A stretch of DNA of 64,000 nt. Source: Paraburkholderia sp. DHOC27. Its GTDB lineage: Bacteria > Pseudomonadota > Gammaproteobacteria > Burkholderiales > Burkholderiaceae. A model generated the notes under the pieces. The model had not been told where the DNA came from and did no database searches. It saw only the letters and a program-made list of their open reading frames with translations. The stretch lies in contig NZ_QVQV01000008.1 in assembly GCF_003429005.1 (NCBI RefSeq), positions 186,001 through 250,000 of the forward strand. The letters run 5' to 3'. Below are positions 25,846-35,300 of this stretch, one piece after another (the first letter of the stretch is position 1; each line of letters begins with the position of its first letter). Both the position numbers and the translations under genes were made by a program.

Positions 25846-26124
25846 TCAGGTGTTGTAACGGCGCTTAAAAACCGCTCGATTAGCGCACGCTTTCCGTACG
25901 ATGAAGACTGAGGCTGCTAACGTCGCAACACCCACCAGGAGACCCCAACTGCTCCCTGCTTTCAACGTATTGCCTACGAAGGAGCCGACGAAGATCGCCG
26001 CCAGAATCCCCGCAGCGACCGCAGCGGTGGGAGGGCCGTAGTGGACTTCTGCCTGACAGCCTGTACAAACTGTCGCGCCGCGCGGAACTTCGCTAAAGCA
26101 ATGGGGGCATCGAAGAGTATTCAT
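25846..26124 (-). CDS. Small zinc-ribbon membrane protein
   Basis: A 92-residue protein beginning MNTLRCPHCFSEVPRGATVCTGCQ, with two CxxC pairs that form a zinc ribbon. Two hydrophobic segments follow (AAVAAGILAAIFVGSFVG and WGLLVGVATLAASVFIV). The ATG at 26124 has AGGTGATGC upstream; an earlier in-frame ATG adds 11 residues without a ribosome site. Its function is unknown. The sequence is less GC-rich than the flanking core genes, consistent with acquired DNA. Confidence 0.72.
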   Translation of the reverse strand: MNTLRCPHCFSEVPRGATVCTGCQAEVHYGPPTAAVAAGILAAIFVGSFVGNTLKAGSSWGLLVGVATLAASVFIVRKACANRAVFKRRYNT

Positions 26125-26283
26125 TGCATCACCTGACACGGATACGAATATAAGCAAGAGACCATACTCACCGTCAGCGAGTATTCCTAATCAAACCATA
26201 AAATAGTATTCAACTCATTTTCATCGTCCGGTCTGTGCCGAAATGGGTGTTCGTTTTGCCACCGCTATCCAGTGGCCTACGCA

Positions 26284-26511
26284 ATGTACTCGATTTCACC
26301 CTCCGAATATCTCGCGCAACGCGAGAAATATGATCTAGATCGGGTCGTCGCAATGGCTGATTGCCACAATGATGCGATGACACGTCGGTGCGCTATCGGT
26401 AAATGTAAAAGAGTGTTGGATTCGCACGCGAGGCGCGCATGCGAGAGATCCAGCGTCTCGCTGCTTCCGTCCACAGTTCCTCGATTATTGTTGATGATGC
26501 AACCAACATAG
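26284..26511 (+). other. Short ORF, possibly the 5' part of a frameshifted gene
   Basis: The reading frame from ATG 26284 gives a plausible soluble start (MYSISPSEYLAQREKYDLDR) but loses sense after about residue 50. The frame of the next gene, one base back, continues with an equally plausible helix (REARMREIQRLAASVH). A single-base loss around 26420-26440 would join them into a protein of about 134 residues. It could also be two unrelated short frames. Confidence 0.35.
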
Positions 26512-26687
26512 GACTAGGCACCGAGTATATGCAGTACCGGATAAACAAAGCGCAGTCCATCGAGGGCGCTTACAAGCTCTATCGCGGTCTGTCCAACGGA
26601 ATCTACTACCGGAAAATCAAGGCGTGTGCGGATCGACTGCGCGCCGATCCTGATTCAATGCAGCCATTGCGTGACATGGTCAAATGA
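26439..26687 (+). CDS. Hypothetical protein (82 aa), possible 3' part of a frameshifted gene
   Basis: The ATG at 26439 has GAGG five bases upstream, so it could be a separate gene. The 82 residues are mixed helix without a signal or membrane segment (GTEYMQYRINKAQSIEGAY, then RGLSNGIYYRKIKACADRL). It overlaps the next start by ATGA, indicating coupling with the secreted protein gene. The family is not recognised. See the preceding entry for the frameshift reading. Confidence 0.45.
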   Translation: MREIQRLAASVHSSSIIVDDATNIGLGTEYMQYRINKAQSIEGAYKLYRGLSNGIYYRKIKACADRLRADPDSMQPLRDMVK

Positions 26688-27247
26688 GACTAGCCGCATT
26701 TATACCTATCCTGTGGATCGGCTACACCACCACCGCACTATGCGCTCCAGCTCTAGAGAGCGTCACCAACTGCGTGCTCGGAAGCGACCGAAGTCACAAA
26801 TTCGAATTGCTGCGCGGTCATGCCATAGATAGCACAGCGGTCTACTTCTTTCGTCAAGATGATGCCGCTCCCGTACCGCTCTATTCTGGCGACGAGGATC
26901 AATCGCGAGGTGAGGTAATACAGACGGCTTGCGTCGGCACTAAAGAGCGCATATTCGTGATGTCTGGAGAATTCAATTCAAACTTTATCCAAGGCGTGGC
27001 GGTTCGCTTTAACAACAAAGCCAGGCGATGGGAGCGTATCGACTTCGCCGAGCGAAACCGTCCAACAGCGGTCTATCTCGGCGCTCAGGGAATGAAGATA
27101 CTTATACCCAACGGCATGCGAAACGAGTCTCGCAAGCGTTACATCATTTACCGATTTGACGCTGCGAAAGGCAACGGTGAACAGAGCTATTCGAATCGTC
27201 TTCCGGATTCACAGTCGGTTCGAATTCCTTTATCCAAAAATCAATAA
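26684..27247 (+). CDS. Secreted hypothetical protein (187 aa)
   Basis: An N-terminal signal peptide (MRLAAFIPILWIGYTTTALCA) is followed by a 165-residue beta-rich domain with no membrane segment. C30 and C68 could form a disulphide. It starts on the ATGA overlap with the upstream small gene and ends 10 bases before the convergent tssJ stop. Periplasmic proteins next to T6SS loci are often immunity proteins, but no effector is adjacent on this strand. The function is unknown. Confidence 0.65.
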   Translation: MRLAAFIPILWIGYTTTALCAPALESVTNCVLGSDRSHKFELLRGHAIDSTAVYFFRQDDAAPVPLYSGDEDQSRGEVIQTACVGTKERIFVMSGEFNSNFIQGVAVRFNNKARRWERIDFAERNRPTAVYLGAQGMKILIPNGMRNESRKRYIIYRFDAAKGNGEQSYSNRLPDSQSVRIPLSKNQ

Positions 27248-27257
27248 ACTTTTCACT

Positions 27258-27797
27258 TTACTCCTGCCTCGACCCGCTCGCCTCGCTCGTCATCACTATC
27301 TCCCGGTCCACCAGTTCCAGTTTTAGCGGCGTATCCGCCGAGAGATCCTTCCTCGATATGCTGCGGCGCCACGCTCCGTTTGCATTGAGGTCGCGGTAGA
27401 ACGCAGCCACGCCTATGTACTCCGTGTCCGGCTGCATCGGCTGTGTCACGCTCGCTGACGCGCCTGGGCTCACGACCGTGCCAATACTCCCTCGAAGATC
27501 CTGAGCAAGTACAGCCTTGTCGTTCTTCAACAAATCGTCGTACGAGGCTTTCTCGAAGCGCTGGCGGTCCGTCAGTTGATAGATGCGTACCGCCACTGAC
27601 GTCGAGCGCATCGCTTCGTCAGGATTCAATTCGGCCCGTGCGCTCAGGTCGACTTTCAACACCTTGACCTGTTTGTAGAACACGGCCTGATAGGCGCTCG
27701 TGGTCGCGTCAGAAACGCTCTGCCACGCACCGCATCCGTCCAGTAGCAACGTTACGGCGAGCAGGAGCATGGGCATCGTGACAAATCTTATAAGCAT
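27258..27797 (-). CDS. tssJ: T6SS outer-membrane lipoprotein TssJ
   Basis: A 179-residue lipoprotein with a hydrophobic leader and lipobox LLDGC. The beta-sandwich domain has the TssJ features: LSARAELNPDEAMRSTSVAVRIYQL, and later QPMQPDTEYIGVAAFYRDL. It anchors the TssJLM membrane complex in the outer membrane and binds the C-terminus of TssM. I place the start at the ATG 27797, 14 bases after tssG; the longer open frame upstream lies inside tssG. Last gene of the leftward T6SS operon. Confidence 0.93.
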   Translation of the reverse strand: MLIRFVTMPMLLLAVTLLLDGCGAWQSVSDATTSAYQAVFYKQVKVLKVDLSARAELNPDEAMRSTSVAVRIYQLTDRQRFEKASYDDLLKNDKAVLAQDLRGSIGTVVSPGASASVTQPMQPDTEYIGVAAFYRDLNANGAWRRSISRKDLSADTPLKLELVDREIVMTSEASGSRQE

Positions 27798-27811
27798 AGG
27801 AATCCGTGTGA

Positions 27812-28924
27812 TCAGGCAGTGGACGCGAGGAATGGATTCGGCCCTGGTGTCGGAAACGCTTCGTAGCAACCAAGCGGCACGTTGATAAGATGCTCGTCTT
27901 TTGACGGCAGCACAGTGGTCCACGCAAGCCTCGGCACTGGCCTTCCGCTCTCCGGCAATGCGCCGATAATCGGTAGTGGCGCCAGCCGCGACGAGATCTG
28001 CATGCGCAGCAGCACGTCGGCTCTCGTCCCCACGTATAGCCGGATGAAGGCCAGCAGTTCGCGATGCAGCCACGCACCGGGCAGCAGGTCGTGCGCCTGT
28101 TGCGCATTGGCCGGCCGCAACGTCACGCGCACGGCACGGCTGCGGTAGCTGAGCCGCGCACCCAGCACGTACGCGCCGCCCAGTCCACGCCGAGTGTCCC
28201 TGCTCTGCGCGCCGCCTGTAATGCCTGCGCAGGTAAGCGGTCGAGGCTTGCCTGCGCCCTTCAAGGTCGGGAAGAATTCGTCCACCTGCACCTCCACGCC
28301 AGGCACGGCCAGCGCTACGACTCCGGCAAGTCCTTCCGGTGTGCGGGTACGCTGGATCAGCAACCCCAGCAGCGCCAGAACGCGCGAGTCCGGCAGCCCC
28401 GCGCGCTTCGGCTTGTCACCCCAGCCGAACCCCACCAGACACAACAGTCGGCGCGAATGCGCATCGGTGGCGCCGGGCCGGAACGCCGCCGGATAGCGAT
28501 ACTTCTTCCACGCGCGGTATAGCAGCGTGACGGCACGGTGATTGAACTGATCGAGGAACGCTTCAAGCGCCTCGTGCCCCTCGCTGCGCAGCACGATATC
28601 GTCGACCATGTGTGATGGCATCGCCGCGTCCACGCCGTACAAGCCCATAAATGTCGTGCGGACCGTCGGCGGCGCCTGTGGGCTATCAGCGCTGCCCTGC
28701 CCGGCCATCTCAACGGAAGCGATTTCGCCCGCCGGAAAACCAACTCGGGGTCGAGGGCGGAATCTCACGGGTTCCTGCCCGAGCGAATCGCGCGAGCCGA
28801 AACCGGGATGCTCGGGCACCCGTACCTCGAGCAAGTGGCACAGCTGCATGAAGTTCATCATCGGTGCACGAGCGAGCAGCGCTGCGACCAGCGGCTCCAG
28901 ATCGGGCATCTCGCGCGGCGTCAT
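27812..28924 (-). CDS. tssG: T6SS baseplate protein TssG
   Basis: A 370-residue protein of the ImpH/TssG family. It shows FMQLCHLLEVRVPE at the start, FGSRDSLGQEPVRFRP, and LYGVDAAMPSHMVDD, standard landmarks in order. TssG forms the baseplate wedge with TssF, TssE and TssK. The ATG at 28924 overlaps the tssF stop (ATGA). An in-frame ATG 11 codons earlier would lie inside tssF. The length is in the normal range of about 330-370. Confidence 0.94.
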   Translation of the reverse strand: MTPREMPDLEPLVAALLARAPMMNFMQLCHLLEVRVPEHPGFGSRDSLGQEPVRFRPRPRVGFPAGEIASVEMAGQGSADSPQAPPTVRTTFMGLYGVDAAMPSHMVDDIVLRSEGHEALEAFLDQFNHRAVTLLYRAWKKYRYPAAFRPGATDAHSRRLLCLVGFGWGDKPKRAGLPDSRVLALLGLLIQRTRTPEGLAGVVALAVPGVEVQVDEFFPTLKGAGKPRPLTCAGITGGAQSRDTRRGLGGAYVLGARLSYRSRAVRVTLRPANAQQAHDLLPGAWLHRELLAFIRLYVGTRADVLLRMQISSRLAPLPIIGALPESGRPVPRLAWTTVLPSKDEHLINVPLGCYEAFPTPGPNPFLASTA

Positions 28925-30747
28925 AGCGGCGAGCGCTGCGCCTTGCTGCGCGGCCATTCGGTGCGTTGCTGCGACGGCAGACTCACCACCGCGAGCCGGG
29001 TGAACAGATTGATCTCCGCATACAGCGCGAAGAAACGGTGCAGCAGTTCACCAAACAGCATCACATCGCCCTCGCCTGCAAAGGCGTGACTGTCGAGCGT
29101 GACTTCGATCAGCACGCCCCGCTCGACCGAACCGCCGGACACTTCCTCCAGCAGCTCTTCGCGGACGTGCAGAATGCCCGTGAGACGCCGGCGGTTCAGT
29201 TCATCCTCCGTCCAGTCATACAGAGCGAGCGCTCCGCGCAGTACCTGCACGTCCATCATGGAAAGAAAATTGGGTGCGAGATGCGACAACACGCGCCACT
29301 GGAAGCGATCATTGGTGGGTGGATAGAGCGGCAAGGTCGGTGCCACCAGGTTGTGTACGCCAGACACGTTAGGCGTGCTCTCGCCCAGTTCTTCGATGCT
29401 CGCTTCGCGCAACCCTTTTCTGGGCAGCATGCCGTTCGTGCCCGTCACCCTGAGCGAGAGATTTTCCACAGGCAGGTCGTTCATGGCCTCCCACGCGTGA
29501 CCGCCGAGAATCACCCATGTGTCATGCAGACCCGTGACACCTTGCCTGACTCGCGTATGGAAGTACCGCTCGGGCGCCTCATGCCGCAACATCCCGCCGC
29601 GGTGACGGAAGGCGGCAAACGGTACGTACTCGTAGCGCTCGGCCGTGGTGTGATCGAATGACTCGACTGCGTCCACGGAATACGTTTCGACGTGCGCCCC
29701 CTGATGGCCCGCCGCCGTCACGCGATATTCCGTTGCATGGTGGTTAGCCTCGATTGGTTCGGCATCGAGCGGAAACAGGTTGATGACCGGCGTGCAAAAG
29801 AGCCTCACGTTGTCCGCCGTGAAGTGCTGGTCGGACGGGTAGCTATTCTCGAGCAGAATCTCCAGTTCGAAGGCGAACGCGTGCGCGGGCAGCGCGGCAA
29901 GATCCAGACCGCACAGGTCCACGAACAAAAACTTCTCGCGAAAGCTGAAGTACTCCAGCAACAGTTGATACCCGGAAAAGGCTGTCTCCGCTTTGGGCCA
30001 CAAGCGCTCTTCCGTGGCGAATCCCGCAGGTTCGAGCGTCACGTTTTCGAGCAGGCGAGTGTCACCGGCAGCGCTGCCTTCGTGCATCGCGGGAAGCCGC
30101 CACGAAATGGCCTCCACCTGCCGTGTGAGGGCGAGATGCATGGCGAACGCCGTGGGTAAATCAGCATTCAGGTACAGGCGCAACCGCGAAAGGTCCGTGG
30201 CACCGCGCCGCGCCGAACGATCGACGTCGAATCGCAGCCTGATCACGGAGCGCCCATCGTGACGAACGTCTGGTCCCGCATACGTGAGACGTACCGGCTG
30301 CAACGTCACCGCCTGTGTCGTCCGGTAGCGGCATTGCACGGTCTTCGGCGCGGCGCCCTCCATGCCGGCTGCCAGCGGCACCGCGATTGGCGCGGAACGA
30401 ACCGGCACGCCGGCGGGCACGATTTCGGTCTTTTGCAGTTTTTCCGCGAGCGGGAACAATTCGACGATCGAGAGCGACGGAATCATGCGCAAATAGTGCG
30501 GCCATAGCAGGCTCACCAGCCCTTCGGTCAATTCCGGCAGTTCGTCGTCGAGCTTCTGTTGCAGACGCCCGGTCAAGAATGCGAAGCCTTCGAACAGGCG
30601 TTCAACGGAAGGATCGCGGTCGCCGATCCGGTCGAGATTGAGCATGCGAGCGCGGTCGGGATGCGCCCGCGCGAACTCCTTGCCCGCTTCACGCAGGTAG
30701 CGCATCTCGGCCTCGTAATAGCGCAGGATCGGATCGTCGTGGTCCAT
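28921..30747 (-). CDS. tssF: T6SS baseplate protein TssF
   Basis: A 608-residue protein of the ImpG/TssF (VasA) family. The N-terminus has ILRYYEAEMRYLREAGKEFA and DPSVERLFEGFAFL, and the middle has FPLAEKLQKTEIVPAGVPV. The C-terminal part includes GVLIEVTLDSHAFAGEGDV and LFGELLHRFFALYAEINLF. All are diagnostic. It builds the baseplate wedge with TssG and contacts the VgrG hub. It lies 15 bases after tssA. Its length matches the family. Confidence 0.96.
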   Translation of the reverse strand: MDHDDPILRYYEAEMRYLREAGKEFARAHPDRARMLNLDRIGDRDPSVERLFEGFAFLTGRLQQKLDDELPELTEGLVSLLWPHYLRMIPSLSIVELFPLAEKLQKTEIVPAGVPVRSAPIAVPLAAGMEGAAPKTVQCRYRTTQAVTLQPVRLTYAGPDVRHDGRSVIRLRFDVDRSARRGATDLSRLRLYLNADLPTAFAMHLALTRQVEAISWRLPAMHEGSAAGDTRLLENVTLEPAGFATEERLWPKAETAFSGYQLLLEYFSFREKFLFVDLCGLDLAALPAHAFAFELEILLENSYPSDQHFTADNVRLFCTPVINLFPLDAEPIEANHHATEYRVTAAGHQGAHVETYSVDAVESFDHTTAERYEYVPFAAFRHRGGMLRHEAPERYFHTRVRQGVTGLHDTWVILGGHAWEAMNDLPVENLSLRVTGTNGMLPRKGLREASIEELGESTPNVSGVHNLVAPTLPLYPPTNDRFQWRVLSHLAPNFLSMMDVQVLRGALALYDWTEDELNRRRLTGILHVREELLEEVSGGSVERGVLIEVTLDSHAFAGEGDVMLFGELLHRFFALYAEINLFTRLAVVSLPSQQRTEWPRSKAQRSPL

Positions 30748-30762
30748 AAATACTCGTTGTTG

Positions 30763-32346
30763 TTATAGCGTCAGGGTACGCGCGGGGTCGAGTACAGTCA
30801 GCTCGTGGTGAAGCTGTTCCAGACGCCGAGCGAGCGCGGGCTTGTCGACGTCCTTGCGCTGGCTCGTTGTCTTGAGCGTTTTGATCAGGTGATGCTTCAC
30901 TTCGAAGGCAAGCGCCGGCTCCCAACGCAGGAGCGACACGCTGTGCGTCGCGGCATCGAGTTCGGCAAGCAGTGGCATAGCGATGTCGGTACGGCCTGCG
31001 TGGTCGGCGAGGCGTGCCGTCACGAAGCGCAGCAAATAGCGCTGACGCTCCGTGCGCACGCCCGGAAGCGCCTCAAGCCATGCAAACGCGGCTTCGAGGC
31101 TCTGCCCCGCAACGATGTCTTGCGCCTGTGCCTCGATTTCGGGCCACTCGCCCGCACCGGCGTCGCCGGTATCGGCGCAGACCGGCAATGGCGCGACTGT
31201 CTCACCTCGTTCGAGGTCGCGCACCACCGCATGCCGTGCGATCCACTCGAGCGTCGAGTCGTCGGCAAAGGCTGTGCCGTCATTAAACGCAAGACGTTCG
31301 ACACCCGGGAGCCGTTCGAGAAACAGCGCGAAGTCCGCTCGCAACAGTTCGCGCCATCCGCTATACGGCGAACCAACGTGATCGAGTGCGATGTGCTGGA
31401 AGTATTGCAGGTCGAACCATATATGATTCATGCCTTCCATAAAGGCGCCTTCGACGCGTTCAAGCAGTTCGTGCCAGTGCTTTTGCAGCACAAGACGCTT
31501 CATCTGCTGACGCAGCTCGGTGCGTGGCGAAATGAGGCGCGTGCGGCCTTGCGCATCGGCAGGTGGCACTTCATGCAGCGTGTCCCATCTCACGCTGCGC
31601 ACGAGCCGTACTGACGGCAGATAGCCGTTCTCCTGATCGCGCAGCCAGGCCGCCATCGTACGCGCCTGGTCCAGCAGATCGCGCATTGAAGACACGCTGC
31701 CCATTGGCTTGCCAGTCACGCCGTGCAACGCGTGGCTGATCGAGTCCGGTGCTTCGTCAGCAATGCGTGGCACCTCATCGCTGCGTTCAAAACGCGCGAC
31801 GAGCGGATGCAGATTCGGGCGCGCCGCGTCCGGCCACTCGCCAGTGCGGGCGACGAGCAGTTTGAGCGCCGCGATCGCGCGCTCGAAATCCGTCGCGGCA
31901 AACTCCCCGCGGCTTTCGAGCAGCTCCAGCAGCCGCGTCGTCGCGAACATTTCAAGCGCCGCTTTTTTCGCTTCGGCACGCGCGGGCAGCAAGGCCACAC
32001 CGAAACGTTCGACCAGCGCCGCACACAGTTCCAGTCCGTCAGCAAAGCCAGCCGTCCCGTCCATGCGCAGACGCGCGAACGTGTAGTAGCCGGCTACGCG
32101 CAGATCCTTGCCCGTATCCGCCATCAACTGTTCGCAGGACCGCACGATCAACGCGTCGTCTATGTCCGTGAGTTTCGTGGCTTCGTCCCTGAGTTCGAAG
32201 AATACATCTTCGTAGCCGGGGTCTCGTCCACAGGGATGTTCGCCGGCAAATGGCGCGAGCCATGATGACCATGCGTCGAACCGCGCGGGCGGCATCGGCG
32301 GCGCCGGGTTCGCACCCAGCAGATTCTTGACGAAATGCGTCAGCAC
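30763..32346 (-). CDS. tssA: T6SS protein TssA (ImpA_N + VasJ-type C-terminus)
   Basis: A 527-residue TssA of the long class. The ImpA N-terminal domain includes GEHPCGRDPGYEDVFFEL, ADTGKDLRVAGYYTFARL and FADGLELCAALVERFGV. The C-terminal region resembles VasJ. This class is linked to sheath priming or capping at the distal end rather than the ring-forming short class. I prefer the GTG at 32346, which has GAGG six bases upstream. A TTG at 32358 overlapping the tssM stop is the alternative and adds four residues. Confidence 0.9.
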   Translation of the reverse strand: MLTHFVKNLLGANPAPPMPPARFDAWSSWLAPFAGEHPCGRDPGYEDVFFELRDEATKLTDIDDALIVRSCEQLMADTGKDLRVAGYYTFARLRMDGTAGFADGLELCAALVERFGVALLPARAEAKKAALEMFATTRLLELLESRGEFAATDFERAIAALKLLVARTGEWPDAARPNLHPLVARFERSDEVPRIADEAPDSISHALHGVTGKPMGSVSSMRDLLDQARTMAAWLRDQENGYLPSVRLVRSVRWDTLHEVPPADAQGRTRLISPRTELRQQMKRLVLQKHWHELLERVEGAFMEGMNHIWFDLQYFQHIALDHVGSPYSGWRELLRADFALFLERLPGVERLAFNDGTAFADDSTLEWIARHAVVRDLERGETVAPLPVCADTGDAGAGEWPEIEAQAQDIVAGQSLEAAFAWLEALPGVRTERQRYLLRFVTARLADHAGRTDIAMPLLAELDAATHSVSLLRWEPALAFEVKHHLIKTLKTTSQRKDVDKPALARRLEQLHHELTVLDPARTLTL

Positions 32347-32354
32347 TGACGACC

Positions 32355-35300
32355 TCAATAAATAAATGCATCGGACTGAAACTGCGCCGTCCGCGCCGAC
32401 GCGGGGTTGTGCCGCTTCGCAACGGACGCCTTCGCTTCAGACAGCGGCTTGCCGTCACTGAAATCCGTCGAGGCAGAAGTGGACTCAGTTGTTGGCGGAT
32501 CAATCACGACAATCTGCGCCCGACTTTCTATGCCCTCACGCCTCGTCACTTTAGTTTGTTTCGGTATACTTATCGTATCTACCGACTGACTGCCCGGCTT
32601 CACGGATGGGCCATCCACGTTACTGGTCTGGCTCGCTTCGTCTGGCCGCCCCGAAGGAAGTGGCACTTCGGCAAGCCGCGCGGCTTCCAGCATTGCTGCC
32701 GGCAACGGCGGCGGGCCATCGAATGCGTGCTTCTGCGTATCTGGCAATCTTGACGAACCCGTCAGGAAAATCCGTTGCGGCAACGAAAAGTGCCGCAACG
32801 CGAGGATATCGAGCGGACCCGCGCCGGTTTCGCTGCGCAGTTGCATTTGCAGCGGCATATTCAGGCTCTGGTCCGCCGCCCACGTCAGCAAATAGCGTGC
32901 GTTGTCCTGCGGCGTGACCTTCGCGCGTTCGAGCAGCCGGATCAAACCGAAGCGTCCCTGCGTATCCAGCGCCGAGCGCAATCCGCTTTGCTCGGTTTGC
33001 CATTCGACACGAGCGGTGTTTTCCAGCGCGTCGCCGGGCCAAACGAACGGCTCCCACTCTTCCTTCTGGTTGAAGTAATGCAGCTCCCGTCCCGACAGCA
33101 CGAATTTCAGGTCGGTCACGCCGGGGGTCGGCACCGCGCGAAGCTCGAAGCGCGCCCGTGCATCGCCAGAGGCAAACAGCGAGGCCGATACTCGCATCAG
33201 CGTGTTCAATGCAGCGAGAAAATCTGGGTCGACCGTCAGCGCTGTGCGCCCGGTTCCCTGCACCGTGACCCAACGATCACCTTGCCGCTCGACGACACCC
33301 GCCAGTTGCGTGGTGACGAACTGGGCAATGAGGCCACCATCGGGCCGCATGAAGCGGGCCATGTCGGGCAGCGAGGCGTCGTTGTCGGAATCGGCGAACG
33401 GATAGCGGCCCGCGAAATTCCGGTTCCAGTCGGCCAGAATGCCACCGCGCCACGTGTCGTTCAGGCTCGCCGCTGCGGGATGCAAAACGACCTGCCATGT
33501 CTGGTCGAGCGGTTGCTGGAACAGATCGCCGAAGCCAGCCCATTCCTGTCCGAGACTGGCGGACACGCGGCTCGCGTAATCGCGGCTGTCGGCCATGTCG
33601 GAGGTCTTGCCCTGCAACACGGCCTGGGCCGCCACCCGCGACATGGCGTCCGGATCGGTGCTCATCATGATCTGCTGTAGCTTCAGACGCATCGCAATCA
33701 CACGTTCGAGAAAGCGCGCGAGGCTCAGATCACCGCTCGCGGCTATCTGCGCGAAAGACGTGTTGTGGCTGACGTTAGCGTTGCCGTCGCCCGCGCTGGC
33801 CGTGCTGATGTCGCTGCCCGCCAGCCGTAGCAAGGGCCCGAATGCCGCAGCGAGCGGTGCAACGTTTTGCTGCACGGAAATCTTCGAGGGGTCTTTCTCG
33901 TCAGCACCGACAAGCTGTTGTGCCTTGTTGATCAGCGAGTCCGAGAGCGATTGCGTCGCGGCACCCGCGCCGGCCTGATACACCACGACGTTCATCAATG
34001 CGACGAGCGGCGAGCGCTGCGGATCGCCGAGCAGCGTCAATTGATCGACTGTGCCGGAGAGCGTCGCCGTCGGCTGCCAGCGGATGCCGTTCAGGAACGC
34101 TTGCCACGCGCGTGCGTAATCGTCGAAATAGCGCTGTCGTAAATCCGCTTTGAGCGACGCGGTGGTGGGTGCGTTCGTCCGGGTGTCGGAGAGCACCCAG
34201 TCCCCGACGATGCTGCTCTGTTCACTGGCTTCGTCGATCGCCTTTGCGATCCGCTCGTCCCACGCGACGCGCGTGAAAACGCCCGGGAGCGTTGCAGTCG
34301 TATTGAAGAGGCCACGGCTGCTGGTGTCGCCAAGCAACGTAGCGAGCGACGCCGGCGGATATTTCGGCTTTGCCTCCTCCAGGATCTGCTCGTAGATCAC
34401 GTCAGTCGAGTTCTGGATTCCGCGCACTCCGATCACCGTCTGCCGGGCAGCGCTGACAAGCGATGCGTCGGCGTCGATGGCGAGTGGCGTCCTGCTTGCC
34501 GATGCAGGTTGACCGAGATGATCTGCGTAGAACGCGGCCAGGTGCTCGCGCAGATCCTGCCATGCCCCTTCGCTGAGCGTTGAGTTGGCGGGGCGCGCAG
34601 GCACATTGAGCGCGACGAGTCGTGGGGCAAGGAATTTCGCCTCGGCGTGTTCGGGCCTGGCAAGCATCAGGTATGTCTTTAGCGTGTCGTAGGCGGACTT
34701 GATCGATGCATCGCCACCGCTCGCAATTTCTGCGTCTGAAAGCGCAGTGAGTTGACGCAACTGGTCTTCGAGCCTGGTACGAATCGGCGCGACGACGAGA
34801 CGTGCCGCGCCGGTTTCATAGGCTGGCCACATCACGGCGAAAAGTGCTGCGTCGCGGTTCAGGCCAAAACGCGCGTACCAGGGCGCGCCCTCGCGTTGAT
34901 GGACTTCAAGCGTGTCGAGTTGCTTTTGCAGAGCATCGAGCGCCAATGCAGCCTGGGTAGCAGCCTGGTCCTGTTCTGGCGGGCTGGAAAGACTGGATAC
35001 GGTGTCCGCGGCTTTTGCGATGGCCGAGCGGTTGGCGTAACCGGACAGCGTCGTGCCGGCGATCCATAGCCCTAGCAACGCGGTGGCAATCGCCGCAGCG
35101 GTTGTCGAGAGGGAGAAGCCGACCCTATGGCCGTGGATGCGGCGGCTGTGAATAGCGACGGTTTGCCAGACGCCGCACATGGGGTCGTGGTTTTCAACGC
35201 GGTCGTCGATCACGCCCGTATCCCTGCTGGCTGCCGCGCCACCCTCATCTGTCGCGGTATCACCGGCCGCTGCAACCGGCTCCTTCTGCAGCGGAACAAA

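Noticed and set aside
28925..28957. Earlier start for tssG at 28957
   Set aside because: It would lie inside tssF; the ATGA overlap at 28924 is the usual operon arrangement.
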